Source: Tetmemena sp. SeJ-2015
Taxonomy: Eukaryota > Ciliophora > Spirotrichea > Sporadotrichida > Oxytrichidae
Assembly (NCBI GenBank): GCA_027382625.1
Contig: JAJKFJ010020045.1
Span: 1 to 28,125, forward strand
DNA length: 28,125 nucleotides
Direction: 5' to 3'
Every line of letters starts with the position of its first letter. Position 1 is the first letter of the stretch. The translations under genes and the position numbers were made by a program. This document shows positions 7,921 through 17,332 of this stretch, one piece after another. Below the pieces are notes generated by a model. That model was not told the origin of the DNA. It did no database searches and was given only the letters and a program-made list of their open reading frames with translations.

Positions 7921-10900
7921 ATGAGCAATTAAAGTTACTCTCGCGGAGAGCCCCTTGCTTTAAATCAACTTGGCAATCTCCACTTCCCACTTTAAATGCT
8001 TCCTTATTTATAATACAGACTGGGTCAAGCGCATCGACTCCTACCTCCTCGCAAGCAAACTACCAAGTGTAAAATTTCCTGCAGGGTGGCAATCACATGC
8101 CTCAGACCTTGATCACTCCAATTTCTCTGCTCAACTCGTAGTTCAACTCGAACGCCCAGATACTAGCTTCAAATCTTCATGACAAGAAAATATAAAGTTT
8201 ATTTAATTATTCTGTAGACAACAAGCCTAACTTCAGTTAGGGTAAGAGCGCACAGAAGCAAAAGATAAATACTAGCAATTCAAGGTATGAGGGTGGATTC
8301 AATACCACTCTTGGGCCTGGGACAAACGTGCCTCAAAATCAAGGCAGCTCGACTCAAGAGAAAGAAAATATTCAAGATTACTACAAGCAACAACAATAGG
8401 TTGCTGATAACAAAAACGATCATCAAAATTCCATGCAAGTCAATGCTTCAAACTTATTTCTAGAATCAAAATTATAATTGCTTGAATTTACTATAGCTAT
8501 TAATTTTGAGAGTAGTGTAACAGCTTAAGTCAGGAGCTATGACTAAAGAGCAACTGCTTTCCAGGCTTTAGTCAGGTTTGACTCCACAGAGCAACACATT
8601 TAATTAATCTAACTAGCAGTCAGCCTCTACTCTTCCTCTTAACTTCTAAGATGATCTCGCAAAGCATCTTAACAGCATGCAGACGTATAGCAACTTGGTC
8701 AATTAAAACACCTTACTTGGAGGCACTTTCAGCAACAGTAACCAAGTCCCTTAGCTATCGGAGGTTCCTTAACTTACTCTCACTAGCCAAATCAATAGTC
8801 TCTTCGGCAGCTATATAGACTCCACTCACTCTGTAGCTGGAGCAACCAATGACAATCAAAGGGAAAATGCAGCTTCTCTGCTCCTGCCTGAGACAGAATC
8901 CTTAGCCAATAACTTAGACCATCTCTTATCTTCCAAATACGTACTTACTTACTTCAATTTTGTATCTTAGAAGCAGCTTGCGACCCACCAGCCTTTGAAT
9001 TTGATAACTCAATTCAGTTAGTAATCTTCCACTTACAGAGAGCAAAACTAGGCCACAAATAATTATCATCAAGCCTTGGGGCTGCCACCTCTTCAGAAAC
9101 CAGCTCCTCCTTAGATAATTAGCCAAACTCCCACCAACTACAAAGCTTCTATTAACTCTTAGCTACCTGAAATAAGGAATATTTTTAAATTTAATACCTC
9201 ATTTATTAGCCTAGGAGCTTGGAGGCTAATCAGCTAGAGCTACGAGAAATATGGAAACTGGTTAAGGCTCTCTACACAGTTAAGCCCTAGCCCCTGGGAG
9301 TTTACTTGACTAGGTAAGCAACACAACTGGCTAACTACAGATGAATCAACAATAGTACTCCACTTAAAATAGCGCCAGCAATAAATAAAGCGTGACTACT
9401 GCCAACTTTATGAATGGTTAAGAATAATAATTGTATTGAATATAAGTTCATCTTAATTAAGAATTCCAGTCAGTGCATTTAGGACTGTAAACAGTAAGGT
9501 TTTAAAATATCTGATGTTGAATTGAATAATTTTTAAGTTGTCAGCTATTTAGGCAGAAGATTCTCTAGCTGCAACTCATTTGATAAACGTGACTAACTTT
9601 AACGGATGTGACGATATGAGCCAAGACATCATCTCACACTTATAATTTAATAATCTAAATGCAGCGATGTTCACTCAGTCAGAGAGATTCCTCAGAATAG
9701 AATCAGCAGAAAGAAGGGAATTCAGATGATCATGGACAACAAGATAAACAACAGTTTTAGGTGAGATAATTCCACAGAGGTGGTCCAGCTATGCAAAGAA
9801 ATTTGAATACCTCCCTGGAAAACGATGCAGAGATCTCTCTACTGCCAGTGAACTTTAAAGAGAGGAACTAAGATCCCAATGAAAGAAGGGCTTTCTAAAC
9901 TTATGTCTAACTCTTCAACTCTACTTGTGCATTTTCATTTTGTATAGCTGCCTTTACAATTTACTGATAGACTTTTTGAAGAAGATCCAGGGCTGATAAA
10001 GATCATAGACACTGATCGCTAGATGAAAGATGAATTAATGCTCAAGCCAGATCATCTGTAACTTAAAAGCCAGAGAAACAGATCCCCCTCTCCTAACTCA
10101 AATCTGATTAATCCAACTTAGGGCAACTAGCAGAGCCAATAAGACCTGCAGCTACTGACCTATAACTCTTGCTTCTACAAGCCAAGCTCATCTTCTACCT
10201 CTCAGTTGGAGACTTACCCTACTTGCTTATAATAGTAGTTGTAGCAACACCATCTTTAAAGCTAATCAAGTCATGGGCAGTTGTAAAATCTAACTACAGG
10301 TTAGAACCCTCTAGTTGGAGGCACTTAAATAACCCTACCTTATGAAGATGAAGGCTTGGTTGAGTTCTATGACAGATCAAACATGAGTAGACAGTCGTAT
10401 GAGTAACAGAGAGCAGGATAAAATCAAGGAAATCAAAACTTTGCAGCAGATATTATACAAAATTTGTGTTTTAAGATAGAAGACTTTCATCTTAATCTAG
10501 GTATGAAGGAGTGCCTCATATAATGTTCTGAATTTTTTAACTTTGCTTTTGCCTAATTTGAACAGTGTTGCAAGTGCTGAGAGCTTGCCCGTTGTAAATG
10601 CTCAGATGACTTCAAATTAAATGCTTGGAGCAGCCAATCAAAGCAACCAAGGGCATACTACAGCCCAGAACTTGCCTAAATATTTCTTTGACTAGGAGGA
10701 AAACAGCGCTGAGGAGAATGACTTTGATCAGGAAGAGATATTGAGGAAGGCAAGTGAGCTTACTAAAGCCATTGATAACTAGTTCTCCTATTTACTGAGT
10801 TAGAGAGATGAATCAAATGAGCAAAGATAATCGTCTCATGGCCCAAATCCTTTAGCCTCAGCTTTCGATCAGTCGCAAGGTCCATTGAATGCACCTAGAG

Positions 10901-13900
10901 GCAACTACCAAGATGGCTATGAAGATGAGAAGATTCAGAGATTTGCTTCCATATTCAACAGCCCTCAACCTCAAAACATTAAAGTGAAATATCTTATGAC
11001 TTAATTTCGAAAACAACTCTAATCTGAAGCATTACTTGCAGTCCTCCCATTTCGATGCTAACTGCGCAGGAAGTTAAGTTGCAGTAACCGTTCCTTCAGA
11101 GCAGTTGGTATTTTCTAATTTTAGCTCAAACACTGGCTCCAAGCCAAATCTTCTAATCTCTCAAAGAGTGGAAGAGGCAAACTCCTATAATCATCAGTTT
11201 GGAAACACTCAGTCGCTTGTTTAAACTCAAAGATTACCCGATTTGATCAGTACATTTATTCACCATTCTTTTATTAACTTCTTCTTTCTTTGATTTGCAG
11301 TTGCAGAACGATCTCACTTAATCACATATGAATGAGACCTATTCCTAGCTCTACGAGGGACAGTCTTGTGATGGAGGTGTGGGTATCTCCACCATCATGG
11401 CAAGCAACAAGCCCAATCCAAACTACTCTCTTAATGGACATTAGTAGGCACACATCAAGAATTTCAATGCCACTTAGAGCATGGTAGCAAATGTCTAGAA
11501 TCAGGTTGGGGCTTTACTAGCTTCAAGTGGTTAGAAATTGTTTGGGGCAGCTTCTATGGTCCACAAAAGACAAGGCTCTAATTAGTTTCCTAATAACCAG
11601 AGTAGTAAATAAATGTAAATGTATATTATTTTTAAGAGAACGCCAGTCAACCATGAACAGGTAACCTAGGTGTCTTAAAGAGCTGCGTAGCCTTTTATCT
11701 TCTTCTTTAATTTAATGCCAACTGACTTTACCTCTTTCTCAACCAATCCCTACTACCAAACTGGTTAGAAACATTCAGGCCAGAATCTTAATCACCACAG
11801 CTCAAAGAAGTCAAACTATGAATGATTCAATATTGATACACAAATTAATTTGATTATAGTGGAACATGACTCCTCACAACAACTAGTTGAGCAGCTTCAA
11901 TCCGCACCTTAACAACCCTCTGTAAACTATCCACTCCACCTTCTATGAGGGAGCTTCCTAGAAGACTATTACAAGCTACGATTAAAGCACGCAGCCATCA
12001 TACCCAGTAGTTTCAGCAGCAAACATGCCTAACAATTTCTAGTAGTATGACTATTACTCCTACCCATAGAAGGAGCTGGACTAGAGCTACAACCCAGGAG
12101 GCATAGCGGGCTACGAGATCCTCAACGACACCAAAAATTTCAAAGACAGAAACAGCAAGTGGATCAACCAATAGCAGTACAAACGCAACCTCATCAAAGA
12201 GTAAGCTGACTAGACTGAGCTCAAGGAATGCACTTTCAAACCACAAACTAACAACAAGTCAACCAAGATGCTGAGGGATAGAAGGAACGGCTCTGCCTCT
12301 ACTCGAAACGAGAAACTCTACGAGCAGAAGTTTAAGAAGGTGGAGCAGACTCAGTAACGCTACAACAAGGAGGAGAGCGAGAAGATGCAACAGGCTTGCA
12401 CTTTCAGACCACAGGTAAACGATAAGGACAAGTTCGGGGGAGTCATCACCAGCAGGTACATGCAAATAACTGAGGACTTAGTTACTAACAGAATACACGT
12501 CAATGACTTCTACAACGCAGGGCTCCAGCACTACAACCAAGAAGAAGCCAAACTCAAGGAATGCACTTTCGTACCCCAGATCAATCAGCAATATTTAGTC
12601 TTATATTCAATAATCATAATAATTTATAAACTTGAATGGTCTAAAAAGAGGCATGCAAACTGCGCAATTGTACACCAGCATCAACGCTTTCGAGCGTTTA
12701 AGCAAGCCACTAAGTTAGTTAATGCCTCAGATAGAGGGCAACATCTAATCTCAACAACAACTTCAAAGTGAGCAAACCACTGATGAAAACGGCTAACTCA
12801 TCTCCGAACCTCATCTCCTTAAATTTTTATTCATGACTAGAATGACTTGATGAATCCGTACTTGAACAACACAATCCCTGAGGAGGAATCGGAGATTGAT
12901 AAGATTCAGAGTCAGCTGAATTCCTTCGGACAGTAGCTTTAAAATTTCCAGACTTTCAACTAGCAACTCTCTCCCGAATAGCAGTAACAGTTGCTTCTCT
13001 CTCAGTTCAACTCCTTCAATTAAAACCAAACTCAGCCGCAGTCTAGCAACCAACAATTCACTTTCAGCAATGGCAAGTTACTCTCCCCTCCTTAGCAAAA
13101 TCCCTTGACCGGCTGCTTCTAGACTAACTCTGAGTTCTCACCAGCTCACCAAGAGTTGCACACTCAGTTAATGCAATAACTAGAGCAACTTCAGCTCTTA
13201 AATGGACAGGAAGCACTGAATTAGAATCTAGAACTCACCAACTAACCAAATAAGTGTCATACTATACCCCAACATGTCTTAAACTTACTAGAGAGGTAAA
13301 ATCAGTTCTTGGAACGCAAAGAGGAAACCAAGAAGCGTATATTAGAGCAGACAGCGCCAAGTCTAAAGCCTTGCATCAATGACCTTGCTTGCACACTATA
13401 TTTGGAGCACTCGAAGGGAATCGGATTTCATGAAAGACAATAGGAGGCAATAAATAAGAAGCAAAATCTACAGATGCTTTAGCAATAGTCTATCATGCAG
13501 CAGTGTTCCTTCCAGCCTTAGATCACTAAGCTCGCTTCCTAACTTCCTGGTAAATCAGTGGAGGAAAAATGCTACGGCGATCTTTTGAAGAAGTAGCAGA
13601 AGCTTGATAGTATACAGGCACAGATGGAAATTGAAAAGAGAAATGTGGAGACATTCAAACCGCACCTCATTCCCTCCAAGCTCCAAGAATTTGACCAAGT
13701 ATAATCCAAGCTAAGTATAACGAGGGGAGGTCTCGAGGGATTCTTATCAACCATGATAATTATTATAACTGAATCTATGTTTACTATATTGAACACAACA
13801 TAACAGCAGCGCTTACTCTAATCAGAGTAGTTTAGGATAGACAAAGAGTTGCAGGAATTAAAAGAGTGCACTTACAAGCCCTAGACAGTAGAGTGTCCTG

Positions 13901-14001
13901 ACTATATCAAGCGCATAGCCGAGGAGAGTAAAAAGATAAAGGCCGAGAGAGCCAAAATCGAAAGTTAGCTCCCACCTCAAAAGCCTGAATTCAGAGTCTG
14001 A
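7921..14001 (+). CDS. Very long Gln/Asn/Ser-rich protein with C-terminal ECTFxPQ(I/T)N repeats, about 9 IESs
   Basis: Starts at ATG 7921 (MSNQSYSRGEPLALNAS after the first IES), ends at TGA 13999-14001, roughly 1800 aa. The first two thirds is low-complexity Gln/Asn/Ser/Pro with few hydrophobic patches. The last third is charged and helical and repeats a short motif: LKECTFKPQTNN near 12230, QACTFRPQVND near 12400, LKECTFVPQIN near 12560, QCSFQPQITK near 13510, ETFKPHLIP near 13650, LKECTYKPQTV near 13870. Such TFxPxIN repeats are common in large protist proteins, often from cilia or the cytoskeleton; I know no named function. Junctions near 9430-9560, 9640-9780 and 12800 are not firmly resolved, and nothing proves 7921-11820 and 11866-14001 are one gene, although a 49-bp IES would join them. 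A TFxPxIN repeat without an IES would be coding evidence by itself. Confidence 0.75.
7958..7989 (+). other. IES, 32 bp, pointer CTTTAAAT
   Basis: The 8-bp repeat at 7958-7965 and 7990-7997. Removal joins ..RGEPLALN to ASLFIIQTG across frames. Confidence 0.88.
8480..8522 (+). other. IES, 43 bp, pointer GCTT
   Basis: GCTT at 8480-8483 and 8523-8526, AT-rich body. Removal joins ..LFLESKLQLL to KSGAMTKEQ across frames. Confidence 0.8.
9164..9194 (+). other. IES, 31 bp, pointer TACCT
   Basis: TACCT at 9164-9168 and 9195-9199. Removal joins ..ASINSQLP to HLLAQELGGQ across frames. Confidence 0.8.
9430..9560 (+). other. Unresolved junction region
   Basis: The coding frame of ..VTTANFMNGQEQQ hits TGA near 9437 and the next clear coding stretch (QAEDSLAATHLINV) opens near 9550. 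The DNA between is AT-rich. At least one IES must lie here, and a short stretch near 9465-9520 may be a further MDS, but no in-phase pointer pair convinced me. Confidence 0.5.
9905..9947 (+). other. Possible intron, 43 bp
   Basis: GT-AG ends (GTCTAA..GTATAG) and removal joins ..RRAFQTY to LPLQFTDRLF across frames. The 5' site is not the usual GTAAG/GTGAG, so a missed IES is an alternative. Confidence 0.45.
10461..10554 (+). other. IES, 94 bp, pointer AATTTG
   Basis: AATTTG at 10461-10466 and 10555-10560. Removal joins ..FAADIIQNL to NSVASAESL across frames. Confidence 0.88.
10973..11009 (+). other. IES, 37 bp, pointer AAAACA
   Basis: AAAACA at 10973-10978 and 11010-11015. Removal joins ..NSPQPQN to NSNLKHYLQ across frames. 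Confidence 0.88.
11240..11291 (+). other. IES, 52 bp, pointer GATTTG
   Basis: GATTTG at 11240-11245 and 11292-11297. Removal joins ..QTQRLPDL to QLQNDLTQS across frames and skips a TGA. Confidence 0.88.
11814..11862 (+). other. Probable IES, 49 bp, pointer AAC
   Basis: AAC at 11814-11816 and 11863-11865 in phase, with a TGA (11823-11825) between. Removal joins ..HSSKKSN to MTPHNNQLSS. The alternative is a real stop at 11825 and a new gene starting at ATG 11866, but 40 bp is very little for two gene ends. Confidence 0.6.
12583..12634 (+). other. IES, 52 bp, pointer AAT
   Basis: AAT at 12583-12585 and 12635-12637. Removal joins ..ECTFVPQIN to GLKRGMQTAQL across frames; the body is AT-rich. 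Confidence 0.75.
12809..12876 (+). other. Possible IES, 68 bp, pointer CCT
   Basis: A frame change is certain between 12800 and 12880. CCT at 12809-12811 and 12877-12879 is in phase and would join ..GQLISEP to EEESEIDKI, but other 3-bp choices such as AAC also fit. Confidence 0.4.
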
Positions 14002-14831
14002 ATCAGGAACTAACTGTGATCTTGATATAAATGCACGGTATATAATTAGAGACTTGGTTTTTAATAAGAAGATGGAATGTAGTTTGAGCTTTGAGTTCAA
14101 AAAGTACTAATATGAAAATCTATCCCCTGGTAATATTCACTAAAATACACCTTCTCTAATAAGTGCAGTTGTTTTAAGGTGTGTCTGGGTTAGCCTAATT
14201 TAAAGTAACAGCTGCTAGTGTTGAGAGGCTGGGTCTTTTAATTTAAATTAGAAATGAGCAGCTATATTATAGATAATAATTTAATAAAAAAGAGAATTAA
14301 ATTAATAATTAAATTAATAAATTTATAATCCGTGGCAGTTGAAGTGTGAGATTTTGGGTTGAAATTATTACCTTACGAGTTAGAATAAAATTCTAAGCAG
14401 CTTTCATTCTTGCAATTATTCCCGAGTGAACTCTGTCATAATTTTTTTTAACCTTGTTAGTTTCTTGGTTCGGAGTTTGCAACATCAATATCTCTTCATA
14501 GACACCTCCTATGAGCTGAATAAACTCTTATTATATTTCAATAAGCTATCGAACAAGCCACTTATTGAGCAATCTACTTATAAATTTAGCGGCCAATATT
14601 TTCCAACTCTTCATTTATTATTTTAACTTACTTCCCATTTAAATTTAACTGTATTAACTTTTGATGCAGTTAATTACTTTTAAACCTTTGAGACAATTTC
14701 CTGCTGTTCAATTAATTCTTAAGTAGCTCTTATATCTTCAGAATATTAAGACCCTTAGATATTGAAACTAGATATTTTGTGAGAGTTGTAAAAATACACA
14801 TTGTTTAGTTATTGACTGCAAAAATATTTGT
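14002..14831. other. Gene-free interval between convergent loci 5 and 6
   Basis: 830 bp, AT-rich, with runs of TAATTAAATTAATAAATTTATAA near 14280-14325. I see no coding stretch with protein-like composition in any frame under the ciliate code and no RNA gene. It probably holds the 3' untranslated parts and chromosome-end (telomere addition) sites of the two loci. Confidence 0.6.
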
Positions 14832-15923
14832 TCACTTGTATCTGAAGCGACCTTGAGTTCTATGGAGTACTCTCGGAGAATCACAAAAGCCCTAGTACTT
14901 GTGCATCACCTACACGTTATCCCAGATTAGCAAATCCTTATAGACAAAAATATTTCTTATTTCAAAATATTTCATAATATATTTAACTTAATCCCCTTCT
15001 TCCCAAGTGTGCTGAAAAATAAAAATGAGCTTGTAGATTCCATAACGTTTCACTATTTGTTCTAGAATTTAATAATTACTCTGATGAATTCAGATTTTAC
15101 TTTACTTTAGAAAGTCTTCAATCTTGTATATAGATTGCTTGCCCTTATCCAATATTTTGGCACTAGCGGAAGAGCCCAGAAAAAAACACTCTTGACTTTT
15201 CGGCGCTCCCTATACATCATCATCATCATCTTAAATTGAGTCATAGAACTTATTCTTGTCTACAAATTTGTGGGAGGTTATCGGATCTGTTAAGGACTTA
15301 ATGTCTGCCTCAGATATTCCCGCAAAGTCAGGGATCTTGGAAACGTCTACCTCCACTGTAAAATCTTTTCTGAATCTCTCAAATAGTTCCTCCTCCTCAT
15401 CTTTGTAAAAATTTATTGCCTCCACCAAATCTATAAGCCAAGTCTATCCATTCTATTAAAGAAAAGCACTATCAATATGAGAGTGTGTATTTAGGTGTGA
15501 CTTTGGTGTGAAGGAGGTTGAATACGCTGGAGTCTTGAGGGCGGTAGAAATTGCCATCCTGGTGCCAGTAATTTGCAGTCTAATAACTTTCCTTTAATTA
15601 GAATAATAACACAAAGTATAAGTTCTATGATTGTGTATTAGCCTGAGGCCTCATCAATGTTTGAGATTTTTGCTACCTGGGGAAAATCTTTGATCTGATT
15701 GTTGAAAGCAAGAGATGGGGGAAGCAAAATTACCTCATCAAATAGGCCTTTAGTGAGCGTGTATTGCTGTTATGGGTTCAAGTTCACACCCTTGAGGCAA
15801 ATTACTCCGTGGCGCCGTATTGCTTTTAAAATTTCCATCTTCTTTTCGAGAAGGTGGGTCACTGATGTCTTTTCAAAAGTTGTTATATTGAAAGGAAATT
15901 AATAGATAAGGCGAGAGCTACAT
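14832..15923 (-). CDS. TauD/TfdA-family Fe(II)/2-oxoglutarate dioxygenase, interrupted by 5 IESs
   Basis: TGA at 14832-14834. After five IES removals the frame reads through the full family core: RRHGVICLKGVNLNPQQQ, LPPSLAFNNQIKDFPQVA, ISNIDEASGQYWHQDGNFYR (the HxD iron-binding pair in WHQDG), VFNLLHTKVTPKQNGQTWLI, then YKHTWEEGDLLIWDNVQVMH with the distal iron-binding His and PRVLHRT with the Arg that binds 2-oxoglutarate. Enzymes of this family hydroxylate small molecules (taurine, carnitine precursors and others) with 2-oxoglutarate and oxygen; the substrate cannot be told. An acidic loop (DSIQDDDDDVQG) lies before the C-terminal barrel strands. The start is uncertain: the frame is open from about 15910 without ATG, and an ATG at 15923 in another frame would need one more small IES. 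Confidence 0.9.
14933..14989 (-). other. IES, 57 bp, pointer AATCC
   Basis: AATCC at 14933-14937 and 14990-14994. The in-frame AT-rich body is removed to give TWEEGDLLIWDN, the family consensus around the distal His. Confidence 0.88.
15011..15028 (-). other. IES, 18 bp, pointer GCT
   Basis: GCT at 15011-15013 and 15029-15031. The in-frame body codes six mostly hydrophobic residues. Removal gives RYGIYKHTWEEGD, which fits the family. Confidence 0.65.
15063..15107 (-). other. IES, 45 bp, pointer TAGAA
   Basis: TAGAA at 15063-15067 and 15108-15112. The body has an in-frame TGA on the coding strand. Removal joins ..YKIEDFL to EQIVKRYG. Confidence 0.88.
15454..15487 (-). other. IES, 34 bp, pointer TATT
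   Basis: TATT at 15454-15457 and 15488-15491. Removal joins ..LLHTKVTPK to QNGQTWLIDL across frames, skipping a TGA, as expected for the family. Confidence 0.88.
15568..15634 (-). other. IES, 67 bp, pointer GTA
   Basis: GTA at 15568-15570 and 15635-15637. Removal joins ..ISNIDEASGQ to YWHQDGNFY across frames, directly beside the metal-binding HxD motif. Confidence 0.8.
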
Positions 15924-16116
15924 TTGTTTCACTAAATTAAAAATAGATAAAGTGGTAACAGATGAGTAAAAGAATAATAAATATATTCATAAATTAAATA
16001 ATTAAATGAGATCGCAATCTGAAGTTCTGAGAAGCAATTTCCATCTACATTAGAGTAATAACAATTTACATAAAGTAACCTCATTCAAGTAAGCCTATTT
16101 ATAATGATTTTATTAT

Positions 16117-16124
16117 GATATTTC
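16117..16124 (+). repeat. Left 8-bp target-site duplication GATATTTC
   Basis: GATATTTC directly left of the element; an identical copy in the same orientation lies directly right, at 16736-16743. Confidence 0.85.
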
Positions 16125-16381
16125 GGGGGGGGGGCCTTTCCTTGACAGTAAAATTTTATAATGAATATAGTTAAGAAAAAATATGCTTATAGGATAATTT
16201 TCACTCCTAAATCTGATCTTACAGTTATAGAGGCCTATTCGAACATTTAAGGCTTCAAATTTTAATCTTAATTCACTCAGTTTGAGGTCATCTGCACCTA
16301 AATAAAATCTATATTTTAAGCTAATTTTTCGCTATTGTAAAATGAACTTAAAGTGAAATTTTTAAATAGCACATCAATTTT
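16125..16381 (+). repeat. Left inverted arm of the fold-back element
   Basis: Reverse-complements the right arm at about 97% by eye, from GGGGGGGGGGCCTTTCC to ..AGCACATCAATTTT. AT-rich except for the tip. Confidence 0.9.
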
Positions 16382-16476
16382 AGAATTCTTATCATGCTTT
16401 AGTTATAAGCACAAAGAAGTAAAGCTGAAAAATTGCGGCATTAGCCTCTTAATCATGAATTAAATTTTGGTTAGAT

Positions 16477-16735
16477 AAAATTGATGTGCTATTTAAAAAT
16501 TTCACTTTAAGTTCATTTTACAATAGCGAAAAATTAGCTTAAAATATAGATTTTATTTAGGTGCAGATGACCTCTAACTGAGTGAATTAAGATTAAAATT
16601 TGAAGACTTAAATGTTCGAATAGGCCTCTATAACTGTAAGAATCAGATTTAGGAGCGAAAATTATCCTATAAGCATATTTTTTTCTTAACTATATTCATT
16701 ATAAAATTTTACTGACGAGGAAAGGGCCCCCCCCC
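16477..16735 (-). repeat. Right inverted arm of the fold-back element
   Basis: Partner of the left arm; differences include one A-run indel, one single-base indel and about six substitutions. Confidence 0.9.
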
Positions 16736-16743
16736 GATATTTC
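16736..16743 (+). repeat. Right 8-bp target-site duplication GATATTTC
   Basis: Exact copy of 16117-16124, next to the C-run tip of the element. Confidence 0.85.
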
Positions 16744-16890
16744 AAATAAATTTAGCGCATTTTTAACCGCAAATTCGTATTTATTCTTTGCTATTTTTTC
16801 CTTAAAAATAATTACTTCGATTTAAATGACACTCTTGCAATTTAAATATGGCATCTAATCAAGTGAAATGACTAATATATGATATAGTGT

Positions 16891-16907
16891 GAAAGAGAGA
16901 GAGAGAA
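16891..16907 (+). repeat. Short GA-rich microsatellite
   Basis: A tract of alternating GA units (about eight) in the gene-free interval; no function can be claimed. Confidence 0.6.
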
Positions 16908-17332
16908 AATTCTTTTCAGATGCGTAAAGCTGTAATGTTTTATTTTGTACAATTCAATTTTCAATCACATTTTAAATTCTTACCTATATTAATAGAGCTA
17001 TTAACTATATTAAAAGTGAGTTTGGTGCCCAAATTCCTCAAGGAGGGAGGGATATGCTAGGGCAAACGCCATGTAGAGGTCATCTATTTTTTAATTTAGA
17101 GAGAAATATTTAAAGTGCATCAACTACAAAACTTGAATAAAAACATTCTTTGAATAAATTTTGAGAGTTTTGGCCTTCTATCTTCATAATTTTTTCTAAC
17201 TTTGACTAGTTATAACATTCTTTATGAGCAAAAATAATGCAAAAAATTGAAGAATGTCAAATCTATTCATACAAAGGAAGGATCAAGGTTATCAAAAGCT
17301 AATTGGTTTGATCAAAGAGGTTTAATGAGTTT

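Larger units (their letters stand above)
16125..16735. mobile_element. Fold-back / MITE-like transposon, 611 bp
   Basis: Two inverted arms of about 257 bp (16125-16381 and 16477-16735) pair almost fully, with roughly seven or eight differences, separated by a 95-bp unique centre. The ends are runs of 10 G and 9 C followed by CCTTTCC/GGAAAGG-type sequence. An exact 8-bp direct repeat flanks it. There is no reading frame for a transposase, so movement would need a partner. An 8-bp duplication is known for hAT-type and some other cut-and-paste elements; the G-run ends do not match the C4A4-ended hypotrich elements I know. The high arm identity suggests recent insertion or arm homogenisation. Confidence 0.85.
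15924..17332. other. Long gene-free interval between loci 6 and 7, holding a fold-back element
   Basis: About 1.4 kb, AT-rich. Apart from the inverted-repeat element at 16125-16735 and a short GA-rich microsatellite near 16891-16907, I see no coding stretch with protein-like composition. Presumably germline-limited DNA plus the ends of the two flanking loci. Confidence 0.6.

Noticed and set aside
11823..11868. Gene boundary: TGA at 11823 followed by ATG at 11866
   Set aside because: Only 40 bp separate them, and an in-phase AAC pair turns the gap into a normal IES. Kept as an alternative, not the main reading.
12781..12854. 7-bp direct repeat TGATGAA (12781-12787 and 12848-12854) as an IES pointer
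   Set aside because: Joining gives the wrong phase and a TGA within a few codons.
14002..14831. tRNA or other RNA gene in the gene-free interval
   Set aside because: I looked for cloverleaf-like arms and polymerase III box patterns by eye and found none convincing.
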